Source of the DNA: CALMEH01 sp964548225
GTDB taxonomy: Bacteria; Acidobacteriota; Blastocatellia; Pyrinomonadales; Pyrinomonadaceae
Length of the DNA: 31,089 bases
Assembly (NCBI GenBank): GCA_964548225.1
Contig: CAZJQP010000063.1
Span: forward strand, 1-31,089
Direction of reading: 5' to 3'
Shown here: positions 1 to 9,017 of the stretch, one piece after another
How the letters are laid out: every line of letters starts with the position of its first letter
How positions within the stretch are numbered: the first letter of the stretch is position 1
Position numbers and translations under genes: made by a program
Notes under the pieces: generated by a model
What the model saw: only the letters and a program-made list of their open reading frames with translations
Databases searched by the model: none
Told to the model about the DNA's origin: nothing

Positions 1-288
1 CTGCCTTTTTTGCCATATGCTCATTCAAAATATGCTCTAATTATGTTTTTGTTTAAACAGATAGACAAAATTACTTTTAGCTAAAACCTCTGACATAATT
101 GGTATTTAATAATTAGAATTTGATAATTATTGTATAGATATACGAAACATTATCAATTATTCATTATCAATTATCAATGACTTTAGAAGTTTTTACTTTT
201 ATTTATTTTTGTCTGACTTTTTATTTACTGTTTATATAAATCAAAAATAGAAAACTGCAATATTTGATTTATCAATAAGCCATTGTTT
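1..288. other. AT-rich intergenic stretch, no gene seen
   Basis: I see no convincing coding region here. The stretch lies downstream of the minus-strand acyltransferase fusion, whose stop codon is at 289-291. It is very AT-rich and holds a short heptamer-like repeat (149-179) and a weak AT-only hairpin (arms 236-245 and 263-272) that might act as a transcript end for the minus-strand gene but lacks a GC-rich stem. Confidence 0.5.
149..179. repeat. short AT heptamer repeat (attatca-type)
   Basis: Units of the form attatca/ttatcaa are repeated three to four times with small variations. The same unit type recurs at 16718-16750, and its reverse-complement relative (ggataat) is arrayed at 16790-16845. 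This suggests a dispersed heptanucleotide repeat family rather than a chance AT stretch. Confidence 0.6.
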
Positions 289-3069
289 TTACTTCCGCAT
301 CGTTTCAAGCATTTGTTCGATTTCCGCTTTCAAATGATTGATGACAGTTTCGTAATCTTGGTCATTTGTTGTTGTCAAACCGTCGGAGGTTTGACGATTG
401 ACAATATCTTTTGCATAAAAAGGTTTGCCGAAACGGATTTTTACTTTTGCGGGACGAATTTTAAGTGTGCCACGCGCCCAAACTTTATAAACGCCGTCGA
501 GCGCGACGGGCAGAATCGGCAAATCTAATTCGGTGGCGAGAATCGCCGCGCCTTTGCGGAATTCGTGAAGATCGCCGTCGAAAGCGCGTTCGCCTTCGGG
601 ATAAATATTTAATATCTTGCCGTTTTTCAAACCGATTGCGCCCGCTTTCATCGCTTTCATCAACGAAACGTCGGGGTCAACCGGCACGACTTGGAGCATA
701 TCGGCAACAAATTTCATTGCGCGGTTTTGGAAAAATTCACTCGCGCCGACGTGAAATGTGTTCGTGAAAATTTCGTAATTATAGGTCGAACAAAGGATAA
801 ACGGGTCGAGAAAACTTTGATGATTCGGGCAAATAATAAACGGGCGTTTCATCTCTTTTAAGTTTTCAAGCCCTTCGACTTCAAGCCGTGTGAACAATTT
901 CCAAAAGAGCAGGGAAGTTTTATAAACCGAAAAGGCAAACGTCGAAAATACGGGGCGATTTTTCAAAATCGGCTGAACTTCGGGCAAATTATTGTCGGTT
1001 TGTTTGATGATGGTTGACCAATTCGCGTTCAAAGCTACGGATTCAGGCGGAATGATTGCCGCGCTTTGCGGGCGATTGCCGTCTAAAGATGAAGCTCTAA
1101 ACAAATTTATCAAATCGCCAACCGTCAAAGCCTTCGCCGCGTCTTCGCCTTCAAATTCTGTCGAAAATGCGGATTCGAGCGCGGCGAAAACTTCGGCACG
1201 CGCCAACGAATCTAATCCCAAATCAATTTCGAGATTCATTTTCGGATGAAGCGTTTCTTTTTCTTTCAAATGCGATTCGATAACTTGCAAGACGGTCTTT
1301 CCGGCGTTCGACGCGAGAAGTTCTTTGTCTTCGGCGGAAAACTCCCAAGTTTTTGCGTCGCGTTTTTGTTTGAGCGAGATTTGCCCCGATTCGATTTCTT
1401 TCTTTAATGCAAAGCGTTTTATTTTGCGCGTCGCCGTGCGCGGCAAAGGTTCGGCGCGAATAATATAATCACGAACGCGCTGATATTCGGGCAATTCGCG
1501 CCCCAGAGAATCTAAATCAAACCGAATCGCGTTTTGCGAATTGGAAATGTTATTTGCTTTAAGATATTCAAAATCAGGCACGACAACCGCCGCCAATTTC
1601 TCCGCTCCGGCGTGTTTTGCGGCTTCGTCCGTGATGCCGATGATGGCGAGTTCTTCGACCAAAGGCGTTTTCAAATAATGCACTTCCAAATCTTCGGGAT
1701 GAACATTTTTTCCGCTCGGCAAAACGATGACATCTTTTGCGCGTCCGACAATATAAAGATGTCCGTCCGCGTCGAATTTCCCCAAATCGCCCGAACGAAA
1801 CCAGCCGTCTTCGGTGAAAACTTCTTTTGTGGCGGCTTCATTTTTGTAATAACCTTTGAAAACCATCGCGCCGCGAATCAAAACTTCGCCGATGCCTTCC
1901 GCGTTCGGATTATCAATCTTAACTTCCGCATTAATAAAGGCTTTTCCGACCGAGCCGACGCGATTATCGTTTTCGTAAGTTGCCGTCGCCGCGCCCGCCG
2001 TTTCCGTCAATCCGTAACCTTGAACAATCGTAAATCCGAGCTTGTCGAAGTCTTTCGCAACCGCTTCGTCAAACCTTGAACCGGCAGAAACCGCAATCCG
2101 CAACTTTCCGCCGAAAGATTCGTGAACTTTGCCGAAAAGTTTTGTGCCGAGATTGATTCCGAACGAATTTCTCAAAAATCCGTTGGTTTTGAGCATTGAT
2201 TTGAAAAGAATCTGGACAGGTTTCGGCTTGGCTTCGACGGCATCGAAGATTTTTTTGTGAAAGAGATACCAAAGCCTTGGCACGGTTGTCAGAATCGTCG
2301 GCTTAAATTCTTTCATTGCTTTGCCCAATTCGTCGGGCGTGAGTTCTTTCAAATATCCGACTTGGCAAGCATATGTCGTGGCGAGCCAAAGATTAACGAT
2401 TTGCAGATAAGCGTGAAACAGCGGCAACAAACTCAAAATCGAATCTTCCGAAGTTATTTTCAAAACCGGATAAATTCCGTCGAGTTCCGAAGCGATATTT
2501 CCGTGCGAAAGCGGCACGCCTTTCGGTGTTCCCGTCGTGCCGGAAGTATAAATTAAAAGTGCCGTGTCGTCGCCGTTTGCTTTCGGAATTTCTTCGGCAA
2601 ACGCGGCAGGGAATTCGGTTTTCGTCCAATCTTCAAACTTTTGGAAACCGTTTTTTGAAGTGTCGCCGCGCCAAACAACGGACGGAATATGTCTGCCGAG
2701 CTTTTCTTGAATATGCCCGAATTTTTCTTTCAAATCTGCCGAAAGAAAAGCAAGTTTTGCCTCTGAGTTTTCGAGGAAATTTGTAATCGTTTCAATCTCG
2801 CCATTCGGGTCAAGCGGCACACAAACCGCGCCGTGATAAAGCGTTCCGAGATAAGCAATCGCCCAACACGGATGATTTTCGCCAATCAGCGCAACTCTAT
2901 CGCCAAACTCGATATTTTCCTCTTTCAGCCTGTATGCAACCGCACGAATCTGCCGAAGCATTTCACTATATGTATAAACTTCCGCGTCGTCGCCGACAAT
3001 TCGCATCGCCGTGTTTTCGGCGTGTTTCTCGGATGCTTCAATAAAGCGTTGGCAGAAAGATTTGGTCAT
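289..3069 (-). CDS. AMP-dependent acyl-CoA/acyl-ACP synthetase - ACP - PlsC acyltransferase fusion
   Basis: This is a 926-residue three-domain fusion. The N-terminal adenylate-forming domain (about 1-560) has the phosphate loop YTSGTTGTPKG near residue 175, GYGLTE near 351 and a late GRAKD motif; it should activate a fatty acid as acyl-AMP. A carrier-protein-like domain follows, with GLDSLARAE placing the phosphopantetheine serine at about 621. The C-terminal PlsC domain has the HX4D box at H750-D755 and PEGERAFDG near 824, so it should acylate a lysophospholipid or glycerol phosphate. The chemistry resembles E. coli Aas, but Aas has PlsC first and no internal carrier. I placed the start at 3069, where typical synthetase sequence begins, because the longer reading starts inside the repeat at 3079-3160. 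No clear ribosome binding site is visible. The lipid kinase gene upstream on the same strand suggests a phospholipid unit. Confidence 0.9.
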   Translation of the reverse strand: MTKSFCQRFIEASEKHAENTAMRIVGDDAEVYTYSEMLRQIRAVAYRLKEENIEFGDRVALIGENHPCWAIAYLGTLYHGAVCVPLDPNGEIETITNFLENSEAKLAFLSADLKEKFGHIQEKLGRHIPSVVWRGDTSKNGFQKFEDWTKTEFPAAFAEEIPKANGDDTALLIYTSGTTGTPKGVPLSHGNIASELDGIYPVLKITSEDSILSLLPLFHAYLQIVNLWLATTYACQVGYLKELTPDELGKAMKEFKPTILTTVPRLWYLFHKKIFDAVEAKPKPVQILFKSMLKTNGFLRNSFGINLGTKLFGKVHESFGGKLRIAVSAGSRFDEAVAKDFDKLGFTIVQGYGLTETAGAATATYENDNRVGSVGKAFINAEVKIDNPNAEGIGEVLIRGAMVFKGYYKNEAATKEVFTEDGWFRSGDLGKFDADGHLYIVGRAKDVIVLPSGKNVHPEDLEVHYLKTPLVEELAIIGITDEAAKHAGAEKLAAVVVPDFEYLKANNISNSQNAIRFDLDSLGRELPEYQRVRDYIIRAEPLPRTATRKIKRFALKKEIESGQISLKQKRDAKTWEFSAEDKELLASNAGKTVLQVIESHLKEKETLHPKMNLEIDLGLDSLARAEVFAALESAFSTEFEGEDAAKALTVGDLINLFRASSLDGNRPQSAAIIPPESVALNANWSTIIKQTDNNLPEVQPILKNRPVFSTFAFSVYKTSLLFWKLFTRLEVEGLENLKEMKRPFIICPNHQSFLDPFILCSTYNYEIFTNTFHVGASEFFQNRAMKFVADMLQVVPVDPDVSLMKAMKAGAIGLKNGKILNIYPEGERAFDGDLHEFRKGAAILATELDLPILPVALDGVYKVWARGTLKIRPAKVKIRFGKPFYAKDIVNRQTSDGLTTTNDQDYETVINHLKAEIEQMLETMRK

Positions 3070-3078
3070 AATTTTTTT

Positions 3079-3160
3079 AACGCAAAGGCGCAAAGACGCA
3101 AAGTTTTTTTATATATTATCAAAATCTTTGCGTCTTTGCGCCTTTGCGTCTTTGCGTTAA
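3079..3160. repeat. Inverted repeat of cgcaaag heptamers (hairpin)
   Basis: The left arm (3080-3103) is built from units such as cgcaaagacgcaaag and pairs perfectly over 24 bp with the right arm (3126-3149), around a 22-nt AT loop. The right arm carries one extra unit, to 3160. The element fills nearly all of the 93-bp gap between the lipid kinase stop and the start of the acyltransferase fusion, ending 9 bp from that start codon. On the minus-strand transcript it would form a long stem directly before the start. Such cgcaaag arrays are, from memory, common small dispersed repeats in environmental bacterial genomes. Confidence 0.9.
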
Positions 3161-3162
3161 AA

Positions 3163-4131
3163 TTAATTTCTTGGAACGCGAACTTTCAAAGCATTCGGCA
3201 CAATCTCGAAAGTCGCCGGAAGTTTGCCCGGCAGTTCGCCGTCAATTTCGAGATGAACTTCTTGATTATTTATCGTTTTGACTTCGATTTTCTTCGCCAA
3301 AGTCGCTTTTACTTCCGGCAAACTCAGATGCGAACCGCGATAAAGCGTGTAAGCATTTAACAAAATCTTTGCGGTTTTGATGTCGCCGATATTGACCACA
3401 TCAAAAAAGCCGTCGTTAATGCGAGCATCGGGCGCGATTTTCATTCCGCCGCCGAAAAAGCGCGAATTGCAGACGCAAAAATTGATTGTATTTAAAGATT
3501 TTTCTTCCGCGTCGTCCATTCTGACGCGCACGATTTTTGTGTCCAAATCAATAACTTCCTGCAAAGTCGAGAGCGCAAAACTCGCTTTGCCCCGAAAGAG
3601 ATTATTCGGCAACCAATTCAACGATGTCGTTGTTTTGACGTTTTCAATTATCGAAGCCGAAAGACCGAACGACGCAACATTTAAGAAATAACGCGATGTT
3701 TGCTCGTTTTCGTGATTAAAAAAAGTAACTTTGCCGACATCAATCAGTTTCGTTTCGCCGGTTCTTAATTGTTTCGCGGCTTCGCGTGTTTCGTTTGAAA
3801 ATCCGAGCGTTCGACGAAAATCTCCGCCTGTTCCCGAAGGTAAAATTCCGAGTTCAATATCTGCGCCCGATTCCAAAATTCCGTTGGCAACTTCATTGAT
3901 TGTGCCGTCGCCGCCGCAAGCGATGACCAATTTTCTGCCTTGTTCGGCGGCGCGTTTTGCCAAAAGATTTCCGTCGCCGTGTTTTTTTGTGAACGCAACC
4001 TGAAACGCGCCGAAATGCGCCCGCAAATCCGAAGCCTTTGCCGCCCAATCGCCTTTGGTCGCGCCGCCCGCCGATTTCGGATTAACGATTACAAGCGGTA
4101 AATCCGCGCCGTTTTGAGAATTATTTGTCAT
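3163..4131 (-). CDS. Diacylglycerol kinase-type lipid kinase (DagK/YegS family)
   Basis: A 322-residue soluble lipid kinase of the DAGK catalytic family. It probably phosphorylates diacylglycerol or a related lipid with ATP to give phosphatidic acid at the inner membrane face. Visible signatures are NPKSAGG near residue 17, the nucleotide-binding GGDGTINEV at 73-81 and GILPSGTGGDFRR near 95-107; the length is usual for the family. The C-terminal half (INDGFFDVV, EIDGE) matches the beta-sandwich domain of YegS-like kinases. It is transcribed ahead of the acyltransferase fusion, separated by the hairpin repeat, which could attenuate downstream expression. The exact lipid substrate cannot be read from sequence: a ceramide or undecaprenol-type substrate is possible but less likely. 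Confidence 0.92.
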   Translation of the reverse strand: MTNNSQNGADLPLVIVNPKSAGGATKGDWAAKASDLRAHFGAFQVAFTKKHGDGNLLAKRAAEQGRKLVIACGGDGTINEVANGILESGADIELGILPSGTGGDFRRTLGFSNETREAAKQLRTGETKLIDVGKVTFFNHENEQTSRYFLNVASFGLSASIIENVKTTTSLNWLPNNLFRGKASFALSTLQEVIDLDTKIVRVRMDDAEEKSLNTINFCVCNSRFFGGGMKIAPDARINDGFFDVVNIGDIKTAKILLNAYTLYRGSHLSLPEVKATLAKKIEVKTINNQEVHLEIDGELPGKLPATFEIVPNALKVRVPRN

Positions 4132-4279
4132 TTTCGGAAACTTAGAAATGTATTATTGGTTTAACTTTTTTTGAGGATTAAGTCAAAGTCAAAACAGTCT
4201 GCGTTAGTGGGCTGGTTAGTGTTGACTAAGAATAATCTCTAATCAATACTTACTAAATTGTGTTGACATTTGCTGTGAA

Positions 4280-4478
4280 ATGAATTGCCGTTTGCTTTAG
4301 CTGACGGAATCAATGGCTGAAAACTCAGGCTTTAGCCGAATTTATAAAAATGATTTTCCTTTTGGCTTCAGCCTAAAGTCGGCTAAAGCCAAGCGGATTT
4401 ATTTTTTTTCAGAAATTCGGCTAAAGCCTTAATGAATTGTGATTTGCTGTCCGTCAGCTAAAGCAGACGGCAATTCAT
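4280..4478. repeat. REP-like palindromic element A (non-autonomous mobile repeat)
   Basis: An approximately 199-bp element fills most of the gap between two minus-strand genes. Its ends are 28-bp inverted repeats (4280-4307 and 4451-4478) with one mismatch, and each end is itself a small palindrome (ccgtcagc / gcagacgg). The interior has nested copies of ggctttagcc and its complement (for example 4328-4337 and 4415-4430), so the whole can fold into a long imperfect hairpin. The core is shared with the element at 21442-21636. No transposase lies nearby; mobilisation in trans by a REP-associated tyrosine (IS200-like) transposase is an inference. I see no gene in this gap. Confidence 0.85.
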
Positions 4479-4493
4479 CGTAAATCAAACAAA

Positions 4494-6233
4494 TCATTCG
4501 CCGTGTGAATGTCCAACGTGGTTCAAGCCCGAAAGCGTAGTGTTTTTGCCCGACCAAATCCAACCTTGACGCATTGTTTTGCCATTTGGAATTTCGCTGA
4601 AATTATTGTCGAAATAACTTCCCGAATCGAAATTGACCAAAGCAAATTGTGGCATTTCTCCACGCGGCAAACTGCTGAACTGAAACTCTTTCGAGGCACG
4701 CGCCATAAACGCTTCGATGTCCGACATCTTGCGCGGCAGATTTTTCGTCATCCATTCAACGCCCGTTTCCGTTACGAGCAAATCGTCTTCGATGCGAACG
4801 CCGATGTTTTTGTATTTTTCAAACGCCGGACGGATTTTTGAAATCATTTCTTTGTTTGCGGGCGTGTCCGCCAGATAGTCGAGCGCGTCTTCACGGATAT
4901 AAATTCCGGGTTCGTTGGTGAAAATAAATCCGGCTTTGAGTGTGTTTTGATAACTGCCGACATCGTGAACATTCATTCCGAGCCAATGACCGAGACCGTG
5001 AATGTTCCACAGCCGATATTGCGGAATTTCAATAATTGCGCCGTTTTGCGGATTTTTCATTTGAAAAGTCGCATCGGGCGCAGTAATCAAACCTAATTTC
5101 GCCAAGCCTTGCATAATTACTTCGTCCGATTTAGCGTCCAAGTCGTTGAACAAAACGCCCGGTTTCGTGGCGCGTCCGACGGCTTCCTGCGCGTCATAAA
5201 CGATTTGATAAATTTCGGCTTGTTCCTTTGAAAATTTGCCGTTCACGGGATATGTTCGCGTAACATCAGCCGTGTAATGGTCATATTCCGCGCCGACATC
5301 CATCAGCAATAATTCACCTTTTTTTATCGGGCTTTGCGATTCGACATAGTGCAGAGTCGTCGCGTTTGCACCGCATCCGACGATTGACGGATAACCCCAA
5401 TAATCGGCGTTCCGGCGGCGGAAAGTATATTCGACTTCCGCGTGAACTTCATATTCCCAACTCGCTTTGCCGACCACAGCCATCGAACGCATCTGCGCTT
5501 CGGTAGTAATGTCAATCGCGTGTTGCATCAACTTAATTTCATATGAAGATTTAACCTGCCGCATTTCGTCAATCACGGGACGCATATTTTCGACTTTCGC
5601 GCTATTTAATTGTTTTGAAAATTCCTTTTCGCGCTTAAATTCAACGGCGGATGAGTCAAATCGTTCAAACGGCAGAAGCAGATAAACCGTTTCCGCCGAA
5701 GCATTTATGCCGATTCCATCCTTTGAAGCAAAAGAACCTTTTTTACCCAAAGCCGTCAGATAATCAGTCAATTCGGCGGCGTTGACCGTCGTTTTTACGC
5801 CCGAAATGCGAGTTACGTCTTCGCTCGAATACATTCTGCCTTCCCACGCCTCGCGTTGCGGATTTCGTTTCGGCAAAAATACATATTCTTGCACGTTTCC
5901 GCCCGTTTTGGTAATTACAAGCGTCGCATCCGGCTGTTTCAAATTCGTCAGGTAATAGAGATTATTTTCCTGCCGATAGTAAAAATCAACATCGCCCGCA
6001 TAGTTTCGCGGCTCTGCCGACCACATCACCAAAACGCTGTTCGGCGACATCTTTTCCGCCACCTTTTTGCGCCGATTCGCAAGTTCCGCGTGTCTTTCCG
6101 CATCCGTAAATTTCGGTGCGGGCGGCGTTATCCGAATCGGACTCGGTTTGGTTTTATCGGTCGTTTCGGCTTTTATCGCAAAACTGCCGAAACAAAATGT
6201 AACTAACAATAAAAAAGTAATAAATTTATTCAT
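4494..6233 (-). CDS. Exported M24 family Xaa-Pro aminopeptidase
   Basis: A 579-residue precursor. It starts with a clear signal peptide (MNKFITFLLLVTFCFGSFAIKAE), so it acts in the periplasm or outside the cell. An aminopeptidase-P N-terminal domain (about 45-200) is followed by the M24 pita-bread fold with all five metal ligands recognisable: D312 and D323 (MDVGAEYDHYTADVTRT), the His in HGLGHWLGMNVHDVG, and the two Glu in TNEPGIYI and GVRIEDD. It should remove N-terminal residues preceding proline, using two Mn2+ or similar ions. I chose the start at 6233 rather than an upstream ATG because of the signal peptide and a GAGG motif 8-11 bases before it. About 60 C-terminal residues lie beyond the core and end in a His-rich HVGHSHGE. 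It lies 43 bp downstream of the NHL-M23 gene, probably in one transcript. Confidence 0.93.
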   Translation of the reverse strand: MNKFITFLLLVTFCFGSFAIKAETTDKTKPSPIRITPPAPKFTDAERHAELANRRKKVAEKMSPNSVLVMWSAEPRNYAGDVDFYYRQENNLYYLTNLKQPDATLVITKTGGNVQEYVFLPKRNPQREAWEGRMYSSEDVTRISGVKTTVNAAELTDYLTALGKKGSFASKDGIGINASAETVYLLLPFERFDSSAVEFKREKEFSKQLNSAKVENMRPVIDEMRQVKSSYEIKLMQHAIDITTEAQMRSMAVVGKASWEYEVHAEVEYTFRRRNADYWGYPSIVGCGANATTLHYVESQSPIKKGELLLMDVGAEYDHYTADVTRTYPVNGKFSKEQAEIYQIVYDAQEAVGRATKPGVLFNDLDAKSDEVIMQGLAKLGLITAPDATFQMKNPQNGAIIEIPQYRLWNIHGLGHWLGMNVHDVGSYQNTLKAGFIFTNEPGIYIREDALDYLADTPANKEMISKIRPAFEKYKNIGVRIEDDLLVTETGVEWMTKNLPRKMSDIEAFMARASKEFQFSSLPRGEMPQFALVNFDSGSYFDNNFSEIPNGKTMRQGWIWSGKNTTLSGLNHVGHSHGE

Positions 6234-6276
6234 CAATGCTTCCTCATATAATTTGTATTCCGTCAAAATCCGAGAA

Positions 6277-8304
6277 TTATTTTTCAAATTCAATGTCTTT
6301 CGAGGTCTTATTTCCGAAATAATCAGCCGCAAAAACACGCAAAATGTAGTTTCCTTTTTCCAGATTTGCCGCGTCGAAAAAATCTTCTTTCGCAAAATCT
6401 CCACGAACTTCGTTGGTTACGATGTAATTAAAAATCGTTTCACCCGTTGCGCCGGATTTGCTTCCTTTGGCATAGACAAGGCGGGCAAAATCCGCATCGG
6501 GCATTTCGGCAAAAGAGATTGTCGTTTTTTCTTCAGTTTGGAGCGATTTGTCGGATTTTAAAATCTGAAAACCGAGAGCAAAAACCCCAAGTCTGCGACG
6601 TTCTGCATTTCCGTCCATTCGGTCGTAGGCACGAACGACAATGCGTGTTTTTCCGCTCAGTTTTATACGCGCACTTTCAGATTTAGTTTCATTGACCGAA
6701 TTCCAGTTTTCGTCAAATAGCGAAATTTGCTCGATGACAGGTGCAATTTTGTCGGAAATGTCGGGAAAAGCCAGCGCATCGAGCGCATTCATTTCCCATC
6801 CGCTTCCACCGGCAATCAAATGAACGTGATTCATTGTGTTGAGCGTTCCGATGGCTTCTCCGGCTTCAAATTTTGTGCCGCGAGGAACCCGCACATTCAT
6901 CGGTTTTTTCTCTGCATCAAATTTGAATTGAAACCGTTTGTCATCAAAAAATTTTGCATCTTTGTCGCGTCCTAAACGGATGTGAATATAGCCGAGTGTC
7001 GGCATTCTGAGCAGTTCGCGTGTTGTGTCGAAATTTTGCACGGCAAGCGGACGCAAAACTTTTTCATTGCGAACAAAAGTTGCGGTTTCGCCGTAACCGC
7101 CAACAATATCTAAGCCGTTGTGAAACCAGACTGGATTATTTTCGTCCGTTACTTCACCGCGAATTTCGCCCAGCGTTCCGGCGATTTCTCGTTTTTTTTC
7201 CGGCGGATTATATGTCCAACGCGCCGCCGAAAGATTACGAAATTGTTCCGGCGTTTGGCGCAAAGATTTTATTTCTTCAGCGGAAATTTCTTTGCCGATT
7301 TCTTCATTGGTGATAACACGCAAAACTTGATTATCAGAATCGGCAAAAAACAAATTTCCTTTTTCGCCAACGGCTAAACCACTCGGACGATTGACTTTAG
7401 CGGTGTGTGAATCACCATCCAAAAGACCACGTTTAGTGTTTGAAATTGTTTCGACAAGAGGGAAAAATCTTTTTCCAAGGACGCGAATCGAGTTTCCGTC
7501 GGCAACATAAATTTCGCCGAACTTGCCGATTGCCAGTGCCGTCGGTTCGACAAATTCGGCTTTTTCTAAAGTTCCGTTCACCGAATCTTGTTCGCCGTTT
7601 CCTGCAAAAGTTGTAGTTTTTCCACTTGGTTCGACTAATCGCAAACGCCTGTTTCCTGAATCGGCAACAAGCAAATTTCCATCTTTTGTTACGGCAAGTC
7701 CGCAAGGCGTATCAAATTTTGCCGAATTTCCATTTTCAGCGTCTGCAAAACCTTGTTCGCCGCCGGAAATTGTCGAAACCTGTCCATTTTCGATAAGGCG
7801 GATTCTGTCGTTGTAAGTGTCGGAAACAAAGATTTTATTTTCAAACACGGCAACGCCAATCGGTGCATTAAAAAGTGCTTTTGAAGTTTCGCCATCGGCA
7901 AATCCGGCTTGGTTTTCAACACCTGCAACGGTTTCGGTTTCGCCGTTTGGCTTGATTTTTTTGATTGTGTTTGTTCCTGAATCGGCAACAATCAAATTAT
8001 CGGATTTATCAAAAACAATATGAGAAGGCGTGTGCAGATTTTGAGCGAAAATCTGCATAGTGCCGTCCATAGATATTTTCCAAATCACGCCTTTTTCGCC
8101 GTCGGAAACAAAAATCTCATTATTTCTGATTGCCGTGCCGAATGGTTCACCGAATTTTTCTTTTATTCCGGCAAAAGTTCTGACTTTTGGAACTGATTTT
8201 TGTGTTCTTTCGGCTTTTTTACAGGCGAATGCGAAAATTAGCGCGAAAATTGTAAAAAAAAATATTACGAAATTGATAAAAGTATTAGGTTTTGAGTTTT
8301 TCAT
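6277..8304 (-). CDS. Lipoprotein with NHL six-bladed propeller and M23 (LytM) metallopeptidase domain
   Basis: A 675-residue lipoprotein. The signal sequence ends in a lipobox (AFAC, then KKAER), so it should be lipid-anchored. Residues about 40-335 hold six NHL-type repeats, each with a pattern like P.GLAV...GNL.VADSGN.R.R, which should form a beta-propeller. The next part resembles M23 peptidases: HNGLD supplies the zinc ligands H395 and D399, and NHVHL supplies H493 and H495, so the full catalytic set appears present. The C-terminal 150 residues look like the beta-rich tail of exported M23 peptidases (AYDRMDGN; ILRVFAADYFGN). It may cut peptidoglycan or peptide cross-links under control of the propeller; that role is inferred. 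The start at 8304 gives the cleanest signal peptide, although an in-frame ATG exists at 8343. It is divergent from the DUF937 gene. Confidence 0.85.
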   Translation of the reverse strand: MKNSKPNTFINFVIFFFTIFALIFAFACKKAERTQKSVPKVRTFAGIKEKFGEPFGTAIRNNEIFVSDGEKGVIWKISMDGTMQIFAQNLHTPSHIVFDKSDNLIVADSGTNTIKKIKPNGETETVAGVENQAGFADGETSKALFNAPIGVAVFENKIFVSDTYNDRIRLIENGQVSTISGGEQGFADAENGNSAKFDTPCGLAVTKDGNLLVADSGNRRLRLVEPSGKTTTFAGNGEQDSVNGTLEKAEFVEPTALAIGKFGEIYVADGNSIRVLGKRFFPLVETISNTKRGLLDGDSHTAKVNRPSGLAVGEKGNLFFADSDNQVLRVITNEEIGKEISAEEIKSLRQTPEQFRNLSAARWTYNPPEKKREIAGTLGEIRGEVTDENNPVWFHNGLDIVGGYGETATFVRNEKVLRPLAVQNFDTTRELLRMPTLGYIHIRLGRDKDAKFFDDKRFQFKFDAEKKPMNVRVPRGTKFEAGEAIGTLNTMNHVHLIAGGSGWEMNALDALAFPDISDKIAPVIEQISLFDENWNSVNETKSESARIKLSGKTRIVVRAYDRMDGNAERRRLGVFALGFQILKSDKSLQTEEKTTISFAEMPDADFARLVYAKGSKSGATGETIFNYIVTNEVRGDFAKEDFFDAANLEKGNYILRVFAADYFGNKTSKDIEFEK

Positions 8305-8383
8305 TTGCGGAAATTCTGATAATATCATCACACAATTCCCCAATTTTAGAAAAGTTTAACAAAAGAATAGGAGATAAAAAATT

Positions 8384-8995
8384 ATGTTTTCGTTAGAAGA
8401 TTTATTAGGACAACAACAAGGGAGTCAAGCAGTTGATCAAATTAGTCAACAAGTCGGCGCACAGCCTTCTTTGGTAAATACGGCGATTCAGATGGCTTTG
8501 CCGATGATTATTAACCAGATGGCAAACAATGTTTCAACACCGCAAGGTGCGGAAAGTTTGAATAATGCACTCGAACGCGACCATTCTGGCGGCGGTATTT
8601 TAGACAATCTTGGCGGTTTGGGAAGTTTGATTTTCGGCGGTCAGCAACAATCTGTTCCTAAACAGGCAGATGCAGGCGGCATTTTAGGTCATATTTTTGG
8701 TAACAATCAAAGCCAAGTTACGCAACAAGTAAGCAATCAGAGCGGATTGGGAATTGGACAAGTTGCCCAAATTTTGATGTTTCTTGCGCCGATTGTGATG
8801 GGCTATCTCGGCAAACAAAAACAAGAAAACAACTTGGACGCAGACGGTTTATCCTCAATGCTCGGTCAACAGCAACAGCAAATTCAACAAGCTCCGCAAG
8901 GTTCATTTCTTGAAAGAATGCTCGACCAAGACGGCGACGGTTCGGCGATGGACGATATTGCTTCGATGGCGTTCAAATATATGACGAACAAGTAA
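8384..8995 (+). CDS. DUF937 family protein
   Basis: A 203-residue protein matching what I know of the DUF937 family (YidB-like): an N-terminal helical region (FSLEDLLGQQQG, then VNTAIQMALPMIINQMANN) followed by glycine-rich GGILDNLGGLGSL and repeated Gln-rich stretches (QQQQQIQQ). The C-terminal part carries a DQDGDGSAMDD segment, which resembles a calcium-binding loop. No signal peptide is apparent. Function of the family is not established. A good ribosome binding site (AGGAG) precedes the ATG by about 11 bases. The gene stands alone, divergent from the NHL-M23 lipoprotein with 79 bp between starts, and ends before a strong terminator. Confidence 0.85.
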   Translation: MFSLEDLLGQQQGSQAVDQISQQVGAQPSLVNTAIQMALPMIINQMANNVSTPQGAESLNNALERDHSGGGILDNLGGLGSLIFGGQQQSVPKQADAGGILGHIFGNNQSQVTQQVSNQSGLGIGQVAQILMFLAPIVMGYLGKQKQENNLDADGLSSMLGQQQQQIQQAPQGSFLERMLDQDGDGSAMDDIASMAFKYMTNK

Positions 8996-9017
8996 AAAGT
9001 AAAAACAAGTAAAAAGT

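Noticed and set aside
1534..2079. A 181-residue open frame opposite the acyltransferase fusion
   Set aside because: It lies wholly within a confidently assigned gene on the other strand, and its Arg/Phe-rich composition is typical of antisense frames.
6234..6404. Upstream start for the M24 peptidase adding 57 residues
   Set aside because: The extension overlaps the end of the NHL-M23 gene, hides the signal peptide and lacks the ribosome binding site seen before 6233.
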